Part shown: one piece after another, positions 12,110 through 23,455 of the stretch | Position numbering within the stretch: the first letter of the stretch is position 1 | Layout: each line of letters opens with the position of its first letter | Source: Usitatibacter rugosus | Lineage (GTDB): Bacteria > Pseudomonadota > Gammaproteobacteria > Burkholderiales > Usitatibacteraceae | Length of the DNA stretch: 64,000 bases | NCBI RefSeq assembly: GCF_013003965.1 | Contig: NZ_CP053069.1 | Location: 2,821,419-2,885,418 of the forward strand | Reading direction: 5' to 3' | The notes under the pieces: model-generated | The model's input: only the letters and a program-made list of their open reading frames with translations | Database searches by the model: none | Told to the model about the DNA's origin: nothing | Translations under genes and position numbers: made by a program

Positions 12110-12123
<14 letters not shown>
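11023..12123 (-). CDS. serC: phosphoserine aminotransferase
   Basis: PLP-dependent transamination of 3-phosphohydroxypyruvate to phosphoserine, also used in pyridoxine synthesis. Family motifs are [15 protein letters not shown] near the N terminus, MEMSHRG, and the PLP lysine in [15 protein letters not shown] at 12123 gives 366 residues and overlaps the end of gyrA by 14 bp; GTG at 12108 gives MERVYNF and 361 residues, closer to the usual length, so the start is uncertain by five codons. It follows gyrA and precedes the SerA-type gene, so the two serine enzymes are translated in tandem. Confidence 0.95.
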
Positions 12124-14797
<2,674 letters not shown>

Positions 14798-15097
14798 GGG
14801 CTCCTGGATCTTCCCCGGCGTGCGGGAAGCTATATAAGTGCTTGTTATTTAGGGCGTTTTTCGACGCGGCGAAGCCTCAATCCTAGCACACGGGAGGCCC
14901 TCCTTCCAACCTCCCGAAGCCGGCCCGGGTTGTTGCAGATCTGCAACGGCCGGCCCACGGAGTGTTGTGAAAAGCGCAGTCTTGGTTGTGGAACCAAAAG
15001 CCCTTTGTGTATGATGCAGCGAGAACTTTTGGCGGCAGGCCTCCTCACAAAAAGCCAAGCGGCAAAACAACCACCTACATCTCTTGGGAGTTCCGTT
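14798..15097. promoter_or_regulatory. divergent gyrA/ompA intergenic region with palindrome
   Basis: This 300-bp gap carries the control signals of two divergent genes. A perfect 16-bp palindrome GTTGCAGATCTGCAAC lies at 14932-14947, and an inverted repeat CGGGAGG-N12-CCTCCCG at 14891-14916. Toward ompA there is a -10-like TATGAT at 15010-15015 with a weak -35 TTGTGG at 14986-14991 (18-bp spacer), and a ribosome site (TTGGGAG) near 15084-15090. Toward gyrA an AT-rich stretch near 14833-14850 may hold the -10 box. I see no gene in it. The palindrome could be an operator; its regulator is unknown. Confidence 0.45.
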
Positions 15098-15733
15098 ATG
15101 AAGATTTCCTTGCTTGGGAAGCTGATGCTCGGTACCGCTGTGATGGCGTTTACCGGCACTGCTTTCGCCGGCGCCGTCCCCAATGCCACCGATTCTTCGG
15201 GAGCCCCGATCCGCGACGCATCCGGCGCTTGCGTCGTGTCTTCCGGCATCGAGCACCCCGATTGCAAGCCGAAGGCCGCCGCTCCGGCGCCGACCCCGGC
15301 CGCCCCCGCATCGCCTGCGGCTCCGTCCGCCCCGGCGACGCCTGCTGCCCCGGCTGCCAAGCCCGCCCCGTCGTCCGTCCGCCAGTCGATCGTCATCCAG
15401 GCCGACGCGCTGTTCGACTTCGACAAGTCGGTCGTCCGTCCGGATGGCAAGAAGAGCATCGATGAGGCCCTCGCCAAGCTGAAGGGCGTCGATCTCGAAA
15501 TGGTCATCGCCACGGGCCACACGGATTCGGTCGGCTCCGACGCGTACAACCAGAAGCTGTCCGAGCGCCGCGCTGCCGCGGTCAAGGACTACCTGGTGAG
15601 CAAGGGCATCCCGGCCTCGAAAGTCACGACCATCGGCAAGGGCGAGAGCCAGCCGGTCGCGACCAACAAGACCGCGGAAGGCCGCCAGAAGAACCGTCGC
15701 GTGGACATCGAGTTCAAGGGCGTCCGCCAGTAA
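15098..15733 (+). CDS. OmpA-family peptidoglycan-binding protein
   Basis: A 211-residue exported protein. It has a signal peptide (about 1-25, ending AFA), a short N-terminal region with two cysteines (VVSS and HPDC context), a Pro/Ala-rich flexible linker (about 60-95) and a C-terminal OmpA domain with FDFDKSVVRPDGKK, GHTDSVGSDAYNQKLSERRA and the Arg/Asp residues that bind diaminopimelate. There is no N-terminal beta-barrel, so it is a soluble or surface-tethered OmpA-C protein rather than the porin. A strong terminator follows directly, implying abundant single-gene expression. Confidence 0.9.
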   Translation: MKISLLGKLMLGTAVMAFTGTAFAGAVPNATDSSGAPIRDASGACVVSSGIEHPDCKPKAAAPAPTPAAPASPAAPSAPATPAAPAAKPAPSSVRQSIVIQADALFDFDKSVVRPDGKKSIDEALAKLKGVDLEMVIATGHTDSVGSDAYNQKLSERRAAAVKDYLVSKGIPASKVTTIGKGESQPVATNKTAEGRQKNRRVDIEFKGVRQ

Positions 15734-15754
15734 CAGGCTCCAACAGTCCGGCAG

Positions 15755-15780
15755 AAAACCCCGCTCCGGCGGGGTTTTTT
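15755..15780 (+). terminator. rho-independent terminator after the OmpA-family gene
   Basis: Stem CCCCGC/GCGGGG around a short TCCG loop, with a preceding A-run and a following run of six T residues (15775-15780). It ends only 10 bp before the mtaD start codon, so the mtaD operon either has an internal start or relies on readthrough. Confidence 0.92.
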
Positions 15781-15789
15781 GTTCCTACC

Positions 15790-17106
15790 ATGCAAACGAT
15801 CGACACCCTCCTCGTCGCTTCGCACGTGATTCCCGTATCGCCCTCGCCGGCGGTGCTGGCCGACCATGCGGTGGCGATCGACGCGGGCCGCATCGTCGCC
15901 GTCGTGCCCGCGGCCGAGGCCCTCGCGCGCTTCGATGCGAAGAAGGTGGTCCGCCTCGACCACCACGCGCTCATCCCCGGGCTCGTGAACCTGCACTGCC
16001 ATGCGGCGATGACGCTGATGCGCGGCCTGGCCGACGACCAGCCGCTGATGACGTGGCTGCAGGACCACATCTGGCCCGCCGAGGGCAAGCACGTGGGCGA
16101 CGCGTTCGTGCACGACGGCAGCCTGCTCGCGATGGCGGAGATGCTCCGCGGCGGCGTCACGTGCGTGAACGACATGTACTTCTTCCCCGAGGCGACGGCC
16201 CGCGCCGCACTGCGCGCGAAAATGCGCGCCTGCCTCGGCATCATCGCCATCGAATTCCCCAGCGCCTATGCGCCGGATGCGAACGGTTATCTCGCCAAGG
16301 GCCTCGCCACGCGCGACGCCTATCGCGACGAGCCACTGCTGGCTTTCTCGCTGGCGCCGCACGCGCCGTACACGGTGGGCGACGAGACGCTGAAACGCAT
16401 TGCCGTGCTCTCCGAAGAGCTGGACCTTCCCATCCACACCCACGTGCACGAGACCCAGGACGAAATCGCGCAGGGGCTCGCGCAACACGGCGTCCGTCCG
16501 CTCGAGCGGCTGCGCAAGCTCGGCATCGTGGGCCCGCGGCTGATCGCGGTGCATGCGGTACACCTGGAGCCGATCGAGATCGAGCTCCTCGCGCGCGAAG
16601 GGGCGAGTGTTGCGCACTGCCCTTCGTCGAACCTGAAGCTCGCGAGCGGCTTCGCACCGATCGCCGCGCTTCGTGCGAAAGGCGTGAACGTCGGCGTGGG
16701 CACCGATGGCGCCGCGAGCAACAACCGCCTCGACGTGTTCACCGAGATGCGCACGGCTGCCCTGCTCGCCAAGGCCGTGTCGGGCAATGCCGCGACGGTG
16801 ACTGCCCACGAGGCGCTGCGCATGGCGACCCTCGACGCGGCGCGCGCCATCGGCCTCGAGCGCGAGATCGGCTCCATCGAGGTGGGCAAGCAAGCCGACC
16901 TCGCCGCGGTGGAACTTTCGTCGCTCGAGACCCTCCCTTGTTTCGATCCCGTGTCGCATCTCGTCTACGCCGCGGGCCGTGAGCATGTCTCCCACGTCTG
17001 GGTCGCCGGCGAAGCGCGGCTGGAAGAGCGGCGGCTGCTGGACCTGGACGAAACCGAACTGCGCGAAAAGGCACGATGGTGGCAACGCAAACTCCAGGCC
17101 CCGTGA
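15790..17106 (+). CDS. mtaD: TRZ/ATZ-family amidohydrolase, likely 5-methylthioadenosine/S-adenosylhomocysteine deaminase
   Basis: Zinc-dependent cytoplasmic deaminase of the amidohydrolase superfamily. The 438 residues carry the metal motif [14 protein letters not shown], substrate-side HAPYTV, metal His in HTHVHE, and catalytic Asp in [12 protein letters not shown]. The order with ubiG and gph matches Pseudomonas, where the homologue deaminates methylthioadenosine; the substrate here is inferred from that. No clear ribosome site precedes the ATG, which follows the previous terminator by 10 bp. The 3' end overlaps ubiG. Other TRZ/ATZ deaminases (guanine, 8-oxoguanine) are possible alternatives. 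Confidence 0.85.
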   Translation: MQTIDTLLVASHVIPVSPSPAVLADHAVAIDAGRIVAVVPAAEALARFDAKKVVRLDHHALIPGLVNLHCHAAMTLMRGLADDQPLMTWLQDHIWPAEGKHVGDAFVHDGSLLAMAEMLRGGVTCVNDMYFFPEATARAALRAKMRACLGIIAIEFPSAYAPDANGYLAKGLATRDAYRDEPLLAFSLAPHAPYTVGDETLKRIAVLSEELDLPIHTHVHETQDEIAQGLAQHGVRPLERLRKLGIVGPRLIAVHAVHLEPIEIELLAREGASVAHCPSSNLKLASGFAPIAALRAKGVNVGVGTDGAASNNRLDVFTEMRTAALLAKAVSGNAATVTAHEALRMATLDAARAIGLEREIGSIEVGKQADLAAVELSSLETLPCFDPVSHLVYAAGREHVSHVWVAGEARLEERRLLDLDETELREKARWWQRKLQAP

Positions 17107-17795
17107 ACGCGGATCCCGCCGAGCTCGCGAAATTCAGCGCGCTCGCGCATCGCTGGTGGGACCCCACGAGCGAGTTCCGCCCGCTGCACGAGATCAATCC
17201 GCTGCGCTTGGCGCACATCGAGAAGCTGGCGGGCGGCCTCGCCGGCAAGCGCGTGCTCGACGTCGGCTGCGGCGGCGGCATCCTCGCCGAAGCGATGGCC
17301 GCGCGCGGAGCGCAGGTGATCGGCATCGACCTCGCCGAGAAACCGCTCCAAGTCGCCACGCTCCACAAGATCGAAACCGGCAGCAGCGTCGAATACCGCC
17401 TGGTCGCGGCCGAAGCGCTCGCCGAGGAAATGCCCGGCGCCTTCGACGTCGTCACGTGCATGGAGATGCTGGAGCACGTGCCGGAACCGGCGAGCATCGT
17501 CCGCGCCGTTGCGAAGCTCGCGAAGCCCGGCGGCCACGTGTTCTTCTCGACCATCAACCGCAACCCGAAGTCGTTCCTCTTCGCGATCGTCGGCGCCGAG
17601 TACGTGCTGAACCTGCTGCCGCGCGGCACGCACGAGTACGCCAAGTTCATCACGCCCTCGGAGCTGGCCGCGTTCTGCCGCGCCAGCGGCCTCGAGCCCA
17701 ACGACCTCACCGGCATGACGTACAACCCGCTCACCAAGGTGTACGCGCTCGGCCGGGACGTCGACGTGAACTACCTGATGGCCTGCCGTGTTTGA
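17076..17795 (+). CDS. ubiG: ubiquinone biosynthesis O-methyltransferase
   Basis: SAM-dependent O-methyltransferase acting twice in ubiquinone synthesis. It shows the UbiG N-terminal signature EIAKF-like [15 protein letters not shown], the SAM motif [26 protein letters not shown], and the C-terminal [13 protein letters not shown] and [10 protein letters not shown]. The ATG at 17076 gives 239 residues and a 31-bp overlap with mtaD; GTG at 17103 would overlap the mtaD stop as GTGA and give a protein starting [10 protein letters not shown], nearer to characterised homologues. Both remain possible. It overlaps gph by 8 bp at the other end. Confidence 0.96.
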   Translation: MVATQTPGPVNADPAELAKFSALAHRWWDPTSEFRPLHEINPLRLAHIEKLAGGLAGKRVLDVGCGGGILAEAMAARGAQVIGIDLAEKPLQVATLHKIETGSSVEYRLVAAEALAEEMPGAFDVVTCMEMLEHVPEPASIVRAVAKLAKPGGHVFFSTINRNPKSFLFAIVGAEYVLNLLPRGTHEYAKFITPSELAAFCRASGLEPNDLTGMTYNPLTKVYALGRDVDVNYLMACRV

Positions 17796-18474
17796 GGCCG
17801 TCCTCTTCGATCTCGACGGCACGCTCGCCGACACGGCGCCGGACATGGCGCTCACGGTGAACCGCATGCTCGTCTCTCGCGGCCAGCCGAAAGTGGGCGT
17901 CGAGAAGGTGCGGCCGTATGTTTCCTCCGGGGCGCGCGGCATGATCAAGGCCGCCTTCGGCATCGGCACCGATCATCCCGACTTCCCCGGCATGCGGCAG
18001 GAATTCCTCGACCTCTACGCCGAGAACCTGTGCGTGGACTCGGTCCTGTTTCCCGGCACCAACGAGCTGCTCCATCGCCTCGAGAAGGCCGGCATTCCCT
18101 GGGGCGTGGTCACCAACAAGTACGAGCGGCTGGCGCGTCCCGTGCTGGAAGGCCTCGGTGTCGCGAGCCGTGCTCGCGTGATCGTGGGCGGCGATACGAC
18201 GCCTCGGCCGAAGCCCTCGCCGGATCCGTTGCTGCATGCCGCGCTGGCCATGCAGGTCGCCCCGATGCGCACGCTTTACGTGGGTGATGACGAGCGCGAT
18301 GTGCAGGCTGCGCGCGCAGCAGGAATGAAAGTCGTCGTCGCGGGCTACGGCTACCTCGGCGACGGAGCGCCCCCCGCCATGTGGGGCGCGGATGCGATCC
18401 TCGATTCGCCGCTCGCGATCGCCGCCTGGATCGGCCTGCCCGCCGTCCTACACAGCGCCTCGCAGCGCCCCTGA
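17788..18474 (+). CDS. gph: phosphoglycolate phosphatase
   Basis: HAD-superfamily phosphatase that removes 2-phosphoglycolate. The 228-residue protein begins with GTG ([20 protein letters not shown]), giving the nucleophile motif DxDGT; later WGVVTNK supplies motif II Thr and [17 protein letters not shown] motif IV Asp pair. A four-helix cap lies between motifs I and II. The start overlaps ubiG by 8 bp. The ubiG-gph pairing is typical of proteobacteria and supports the substrate call. Confidence 0.92.
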   Translation: MFEAVLFDLDGTLADTAPDMALTVNRMLVSRGQPKVGVEKVRPYVSSGARGMIKAAFGIGTDHPDFPGMRQEFLDLYAENLCVDSVLFPGTNELLHRLEKAGIPWGVVTNKYERLARPVLEGLGVASRARVIVGGDTTPRPKPSPDPLLHAALAMQVAPMRTLYVGDDERDVQAARAAGMKVVVAGYGYLGDGAPPAMWGADAILDSPLAIAAWIGLPAVLHSASQRP

Positions 18475-18494
18475 GCCGCCGTATCATGGCAACC

Positions 18495-19661
18495 ATGAAG
18501 CGCCGCGATTTCCTCCAGCTCCTCGGCAGCGTGCCCCTCGCGGCATCGATGCCGTCGCTCGCGGGCACGCCGGGCTCGAATCGCCTGCTGGTCCTCGTGT
18601 ACCTCTACGGCGGCAACGACGGCTACAACACCTGGGTGCCGTACGAGACGCCGCTCTACTACAAGCTGCGCCCGACGATCGCCGTGCCGCGCGACGCCGT
18701 GCTCAAGGTCACCGACCGCAACGGCTTCCATCCGTCGCTGGCTCCGCTCGTGCCGCTGCTGGAGCGCAAAGAGCTCGCGGTGATCCAGGGCATCGGCCTT
18801 CCCGAGATCACGCAGCAGCACTATCGCGATTCGGAGCGCGCCTTCACCGGCAGCGATCCCGATGAGTTCCTCACCGAGGGCTGGCTCACGCGTGCGTTGA
18901 AGCGCCGCACGCTGGATTCGAATGCGTATGCGGACGCCGTGGCCCTCGGCCTGCTCGACATCCGCGAGGCGGATCCCATGGGCCCGCTGCGCGGCAACAA
19001 GCAACGCGTGGTGCAGGTTCACTACCCGGAGGAGTTGCTCGCGAAGCGCCGCGTCGCCGACTGCGTCGTCGAGGCAAACGACCCCGGGCAAGCGAGCCTC
19101 AAGCGCGCCTCGCTCGTGCTGCCCGCGACACCTCTCAAGACCGCATTCCCCACCGATCAATTCGGCAACTCCGTGCGCGCTGCCGTCGAGCTCGCCGCGG
19201 CCGACCGCTCGATCCCGGTGATCCACGTCGCGCTGAACGGCCCGGACGGAGACAAGCACCATTCGGTCGATTGCCATTGGGAGCAGCAGAAGTATCACGG
19301 CGATGCGCTAAAACGCCTCGCCGAAGGCCTCGTCGCACTCCGCGCCGGACTGGTGGAAATCGGCCGCTGGGACGAGACGCTCGTGGTCACCTACGACGAG
19401 TTCGGCCGAGCGCCGCCGGAGAACGAGGACAAGGGCACGCACCACGGTCTGGCCACGACGCACTTCGCGATGGGCGGCCGCGTAGCCGGCGGCTTGTATG
19501 GAGAAGCCCCGCGTGTGATCAACGTGCACGAGATCGGCGGGCCCCCGCCGGGCATCGATACGCGCCGGCTCTGGACCACCGTGATGGAGCGCTGGTGGGG
19601 CTCCGACGCGCAGGGCGTCTTCACGCGCCGCTACGCCCCGCTGGACCTCATTCGCGCCTGA
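18495..19661 (+). CDS. DUF1501 family protein with twin-arginine signal
   Basis: A predicted exported protein of 388 residues starting MKRRDFLQLLGSVPLAASMPSL, a twin-arginine leader (RRDFLQ) typical of DUF1501. The body has GGNDGYNTWVP, YRDSERAFTG and, near the end, TYDEFGRAPPENEDKGTHHG, the conserved alkaline-phosphatase-superfamily-like metal region of the family. Enzymatic activity is unknown for most members. An in-frame ATG at 18486 would add three residues. It lies 20 bp after gph on the same strand, so may be cotranscribed. No partner DUF1800 gene, often found with DUF1501, is next to it. Confidence 0.88.
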   Translation: MKRRDFLQLLGSVPLAASMPSLAGTPGSNRLLVLVYLYGGNDGYNTWVPYETPLYYKLRPTIAVPRDAVLKVTDRNGFHPSLAPLVPLLERKELAVIQGIGLPEITQQHYRDSERAFTGSDPDEFLTEGWLTRALKRRTLDSNAYADAVALGLLDIREADPMGPLRGNKQRVVQVHYPEELLAKRRVADCVVEANDPGQASLKRASLVLPATPLKTAFPTDQFGNSVRAAVELAAADRSIPVIHVALNGPDGDKHHSVDCHWEQQKYHGDALKRLAEGLVALRAGLVEIGRWDETLVVTYDEFGRAPPENEDKGTHHGLATTHFAMGGRVAGGLYGEAPRVINVHEIGGPPPGIDTRRLWTTVMERWWGSDAQGVFTRRYAPLDLIRA

Positions 19662-19733
19662 TTCCCCGGGGCGTTGAATCGGGGGAACCGACCCCCACCT
19701 GATAAGATCGAAGTTGCAGTACACCCCGATTTC

Positions 19734-20105
19734 GGGGGCGACCTGGTTTCGACGCGGGTTCTGAAGCAATGCAGGGCATGCCGAGGCGTGGTTACCTCGT
19801 AAATACAGCCGCAAACACACTATAGTCGCCAACGACGATAGCTACGCTCTAGCCGCCTAATACCGGCTGGACTCTGCACCGGTCTTCTCATGGGCCGGGC
19901 TGGCAGCTCACCGCCAGTGCAGAGTCATATTCATGAGATCGCGAGTTCGTGGGGCCGCTTCACGGACAGCTAAAACCAAGGCGGCTCGCCTTCATCCAGC
20001 TCGCCGGTCTGCGGGGTGCGGGTTAATACAAATGGCCTGGCTACGCATGTAGAACTGCTTGTGAACGGCTTGCGGACGCGGGTTCGATTCCCGCCGCCTC
20101 CACCA
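19734..20105 (+). ncRNA. ssrA: transfer-messenger RNA (tmRNA)
   Basis: Rescues stalled ribosomes and tags the peptide for proteolysis. The 5' end GGGGGCGACC pairs with the 3' CGCCTCC to form the acceptor stem (one G-U), followed by an encoded A-CCA (20102-20105), with the T-arm GGTTCGATTCC. The tag reading frame runs 19828-19857 with TAA at 19858: tag ANDDSYALAA. It is the one-piece form of about 372 nt. The conserved upstream TATAGTC positions the resume codon GCC. A bidirectional hairpin terminator follows. Ends are placed from pairing, within a base or two. Confidence 0.97.
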
Positions 20106-20108
20106 CCT

Positions 20109-20139
20109 CAAAGGCCAGCCTTGCGCTGGCCTTTTTCTT
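20109..20139. terminator. hairpin terminator between tmRNA and the racemase gene
   Basis: Inverted repeat AAAGGCCAGC...GCTGGCCTTT with a short CTTGC-type loop and a T-rich tail on the plus strand (CCTTTTTCTTT). It ends the tmRNA transcript; the A-run on its left lets it also serve the convergent minus-strand racemase gene, whose stop codon is at 20141-20143. Confidence 0.88.
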
Positions 20140-20140
20140 T

Positions 20141-20869
20141 CTAGCGCTGGTGCGAGGCGCCGGCGAAAGCCTGCTTCACGATCGCGCGGGCGAGCGTCTC
20201 GTTCGTGTCGATGCAGTGCCCCGCCATCGTCCCACCCGGCAGCAGTAGCGGCAGCTCGGTGCAGGCGAGCACCAGCACGCCGCAGCCGCGATCCAGCATC
20301 GCCTGCGCCACGCCCTCGAAGATCGGCCGTCCTTCGCTCGCACGATTCACCTTCACCTGGCGAATCGCCGCGTCGATCTCGGCCTGCTCGCGATCGTCGG
20401 GACATTGCACACGGAAGCCTTGTGCTTCGAGCGCGCGCTGGTAAAACCCCGACTGGAGCGTGCCGCGCGTGGCGAGCAGTCCCACGGTGTCGGGCCGAGG
20501 CGTGCGATGCGCCAGGGCTTCAACCGCGACCTCCGCGATATGCAGCAGCGGAATGCGCACCGCGGCGCGCAGCTCGTCCGCCCAGTGGTGCGCCGTGTTG
20601 CACGCGACGGCGAGCGCCTCGCAGCCCACGGACTCCAGCGCTCGAGCGCCCTCGATCATCCCTGGAAGCGGCGACGGTCCTTCGCCGCGCATCGCAGCGA
20701 GGCGTTCCGGAATCTGGGGCACGTTCCACACGACCGTGGGTACGTGATCCTGGTCGCGCGCGGCGGGTGTCGCGTCGATGATCTTCTGCAGGAGGTCCAC
20801 CGTCGCGGCGGGGCCCATGCCTCCGAGGATCCCGATGCGGCGGGGATGGGCTGCGAGCGTCGTATCCAT
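20141..20869 (-). CDS. aspartate/glutamate racemase family protein
   Basis: Cofactor-independent amino acid racemase of the RacX/YgeA type. The 242-residue protein starts MDTTLAAHPRRIGILGGMGP and has both catalytic cysteines: Cys90 in VACNTAHHW and Cys203 in LACTELPLLL. Length and motifs fit aspartate racemase; the exact amino acid (Asp, Glu or others) is not decidable. It is divergent from the glycosidase-like gene (43-bp gap) and convergent with tmRNA. A D-amino acid for a surface polymer would fit the neighbouring glycan genes, but this is speculation. Confidence 0.9.
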   Translation of the reverse strand: MDTTLAAHPRRIGILGGMGPAATVDLLQKIIDATPAARDQDHVPTVVWNVPQIPERLAAMRGEGPSPLPGMIEGARALESVGCEALAVACNTAHHWADELRAAVRIPLLHIAEVAVEALAHRTPRPDTVGLLATRGTLQSGFYQRALEAQGFRVQCPDDREQAEIDAAIRQVKVNRASEGRPIFEGVAQAMLDRGCGVLVLACTELPLLLPGGTMAGHCIDTNETLARAIVKQAFAGASHQR

Positions 20870-20912
20870 TTCCGAATCGTAGCGGTTTCGCAACCCGGCG
20901 GATTCGTCTATC

Positions 20913-22484
20913 GTGGCACCCGTGATTCTGTCCTTTGGCTGGCGCACGCCTTACCTGCGCGCCGTGCACTACTTCGGCCGCGCCCAACCCCTGAACTTCT
21001 GGGACAGCGCCATCCTCGACGAAGCGCCGGCGCACCTGGCGCAAATACGTCGCGATGGCTTCAATGCGGTCATCCTCGTCGTGCCCTGGCGCGGCTTCCA
21101 GCGCACGGTGGTTCCCTCCACGTTCGACGACCAGAATCTCGCGCGCCTTCGCCGGCTGGTCGCGATGGTCCAGGCCGCGGGTCTCCAGTCCATCATTCGC
21201 GTCTCGTTCCCCTGGAACAACGATCCGGACAGCGTCGGCGACTTCCACGAACGCACGATCCGGCTCTTCAGCGACCGCGAGTACCGCAAGGGATGGCTCC
21301 TCTACCTGAAGGAGATCCGGCGCATCTGCGAGGCGCACGCCGGCTTCCGCTTCGCGTTCTTCTCGTGGGAGGAGTTCCCGTCCCTTCGCGAGCTGATGGT
21401 CTATCGGACTCCCGAAGAACGCCTCGCGCTTGCGGAGACTCTCGGGTTCCGCCGCTACCTCGCCGAGCGCTTCGAACTTGCGGAAATCTCCCGCCTCTTC
21501 GGCAAGCCATTCGCAAGCCTCTCCGAAGTGCATGTCCCGATAGGCGACTGCGAGGCATACCGTGTGTTCGTCGACTTCGTGAACCACGTACTGGGATTGC
21601 TCCTGGCCGAGGGCCGTGCGGCATGGCCGCACCTCGCGATCCAGCTTCGCGTCGACATGGACCGCATGGAGGTCGACGGCGAGAACTTCTGGATCGACAA
21701 TGACCTGCGCCTGCGAGACGCGGGCATGCGCGTGACCTACTTCTTCCCGTCCATGTACACGGCCGGCACGGGACTCGTCCTGTCCGCGGCCCAGGTGCTG
21801 GCGAACCTCACGCTCATGCTCCGGCGCGTGACCGATGAGCGGAGAAACATCCGGCACTTCATCGACCAGTTCATCTTTCACGACGAGTCACCGCAGTTCG
21901 CCTCGTGGGCCAAGATCAAGCCCGCGGAGATCCCCGAATACCTCCTCGGCTCGGCAGCACTCCTCAAGCGCTATTCGCGCGGCTTCGCGTTCTGGAACTA
22001 CCGCGACTATCGCGTGAACCACCTCTACAACGCCGCCTTCATTCGGGGGCTGGAGGGATGGAAGGTCCAGGGCCGGGCCACGCTCGGCCCCGAGGGCGAG
22101 CCTCGCATTGTCACACTCGGACCGGGTGCGGCGGTGTCGCAGCGCATGCAGCCGGACCGCGTCGGCTGGGGCACGCCGCACTACGAGACGATGCGTTTCG
22201 CCGCGAAGGTACGTGGCCCCGGCCGCTTGAAGCTCACGACCAGCGGCGTGACCGAGGTCGAGTTCGAGGTCGCGCCCGGCGACGCGAGGGTCCTGGAGGT
22301 CGCGTTCCCCGCCGACCGGCATCGCGACGGCGTGATCGAGTTCGCGATCGAGAACACCGGGAACGAGCCCGTGGACATCACCGATCTCTTCCTCTGGGGC
22401 TTCGTGTACCGCTGCCGCCTCTACGATGAGCACGGCAATCCCGGGGATCACCTCGAAGCCGTGCGCGCGATGCTTCGCGTATAG
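20913..22484 (+). CDS. glycosidase-like TIM-barrel protein with C-terminal beta-sandwich
   Basis: A 523-residue cytoplasm-like protein (no signal peptide) starting with GTG. The first 380 residues read like a (beta/alpha)8 glycoside hydrolase related to the GH5/GH42 clan: GFNAVILVVPWRGF, IIRVSFPWNNDP, FRFAFFSWEEFPS (a candidate acid Glu in SWEE) and a later YFFPSMYTAGTG strand. Residues about 395-523 look like a beta-sandwich or carbohydrate-binding domain. I do not recognise a named family. The lack of export suggests action on an intracellular glycan or a synthetic rather than degradative role. It begins the glycan-related gene group. Confidence 0.6.
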   Translation: MAPVILSFGWRTPYLRAVHYFGRAQPLNFWDSAILDEAPAHLAQIRRDGFNAVILVVPWRGFQRTVVPSTFDDQNLARLRRLVAMVQAAGLQSIIRVSFPWNNDPDSVGDFHERTIRLFSDREYRKGWLLYLKEIRRICEAHAGFRFAFFSWEEFPSLRELMVYRTPEERLALAETLGFRRYLAERFELAEISRLFGKPFASLSEVHVPIGDCEAYRVFVDFVNHVLGLLLAEGRAAWPHLAIQLRVDMDRMEVDGENFWIDNDLRLRDAGMRVTYFFPSMYTAGTGLVLSAAQVLANLTLMLRRVTDERRNIRHFIDQFIFHDESPQFASWAKIKPAEIPEYLLGSAALLKRYSRGFAFWNYRDYRVNHLYNAAFIRGLEGWKVQGRATLGPEGEPRIVTLGPGAAVSQRMQPDRVGWGTPHYETMRFAAKVRGPGRLKLTTSGVTEVEFEVAPGDARVLEVAFPADRHRDGVIEFAIENTGNEPVDITDLFLWGFVYRCRLYDEHGNPGDHLEAVRAMLRV

Positions 22485-22506
22485 CCGGCAATAGTAAGAT
22501 CGCTCC

Positions 22507-23454
22507 ATGTCCCGCCTGCCACCGGCCCTCGGCTTCCTGCGCAAGTGGCGCCACCGCCTCGGCGGGGCGCTCGCGGGAGCTCCCGTGGAAGCGCCACCGC
22601 GGCTCGCCGTCCATCGGATCGAGAACCTCGCGGCGTATCGCGACCACATCGCTCGCATGGGACAGGACGCATGGGTCCAGGAGCTCGCACTGGCGGATGC
22701 GAATCCCGACAAGCCGTTCAAGGTCGAGGGCCGTTGTTGGGTGGACGATGCGACGGTCGGCTTCGCGGTCGACTACCTGTACGCGGAGGACCTCGGCACG
22801 CGCCGCATCCCCAACTGGCGGGAGCGCCTTGTCTGCCCGCTCTGCCAGATGAACAGCCGCCAGAGGGCCTGCGTCCACCTCGCCACCGAGTACTTGCGCC
22901 TGGGCCCCGACTCCCGCATCTACATCACCGAGCAGGTCACGCCGTCCTATGCCGCGTTGCGCGCACGCCATCCGGGCATCGTCGGCAGCGAGTTCCTCGG
23001 GCCGGGTATTGCACCGGGAAGCGTCAACGAAGCGGGCCTGCGCCATGAGGACGTGACGCAGCTCTCGTTCCCCGACGCCACTTTCGATGCGATCCTCAGC
23101 TTCGACGTCTTCGAGCACGTTCCGGGGATTCGCAAGGCGTTCGCCGAATGCTGCCGCGTACTGAAGCCGGGCGGGACGCTGCTGTTCAGCATCCCGTTCA
23201 TGCAGGACTCACCGGTCACGCGTACGCGCGCGCGCTTCGACGCCGCTGGCCAGCTCGTGCACGATCACCCGCCGACGTACCACGGGGATCCCGTGAACCC
23301 TGCGGAGGGCGTGCTCTGCTTCCACGATTTCGGCTGGGACATCCTGGACCACGCGCGCGAGGCTGGTTTCGCCGACGCGACGGCGCTGGTCTATCGCGAT
23401 CCTGCCTACGGTTACCTCGGCGGCTGGCCGATCCTCTTCGCCGCCACGCGCTGA
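22507..23454 (+). CDS. class I SAM-dependent methyltransferase with Cys cluster
   Basis: A 315-residue cytoplasmic protein. The second half has a Methyltransf_11 pattern: LSFPDATFDAILSFDVFEHVPGIRKAFAECCRVLKPGGTLLFSIPF. Before it lies LVCPLCQMNSRQRA, a CxxC pair that may bind zinc together with other residues. The N-terminal 110 residues are of unknown fold. The final TALVYRDPAYGYLGG loop resembles methyltransferases encoded next to glycosyltransferases. It follows the glycosidase-like gene by 22 bp and is convergent with the next methyltransferase (1-bp gap). The acceptor, probably a sugar, is not known. Confidence 0.8.
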   Translation: MSRLPPALGFLRKWRHRLGGALAGAPVEAPPRLAVHRIENLAAYRDHIARMGQDAWVQELALADANPDKPFKVEGRCWVDDATVGFAVDYLYAEDLGTRRIPNWRERLVCPLCQMNSRQRACVHLATEYLRLGPDSRIYITEQVTPSYAALRARHPGIVGSEFLGPGIAPGSVNEAGLRHEDVTQLSFPDATFDAILSFDVFEHVPGIRKAFAECCRVLKPGGTLLFSIPFMQDSPVTRTRARFDAAGQLVHDHPPTYHGDPVNPAEGVLCFHDFGWDILDHAREAGFADATALVYRDPAYGYLGGWPILFAATR

Positions 23455-23455
23455 G

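Noticed and set aside
18381-18494. Longer N terminus for the DUF1501 protein.
   Set aside because: It runs inside gph and would bury the twin-arginine leader.
20080-20105. Integration site at the tmRNA 3' end.
   Set aside because: I found no repeated copy of the tmRNA 3' end downstream and no integrase; neighbours are ordinary genes.
20040-20105. A separate tRNA gene.
   Set aside because: The tRNA-like part belongs to tmRNA: the 5' partner of the acceptor stem is at 19734.
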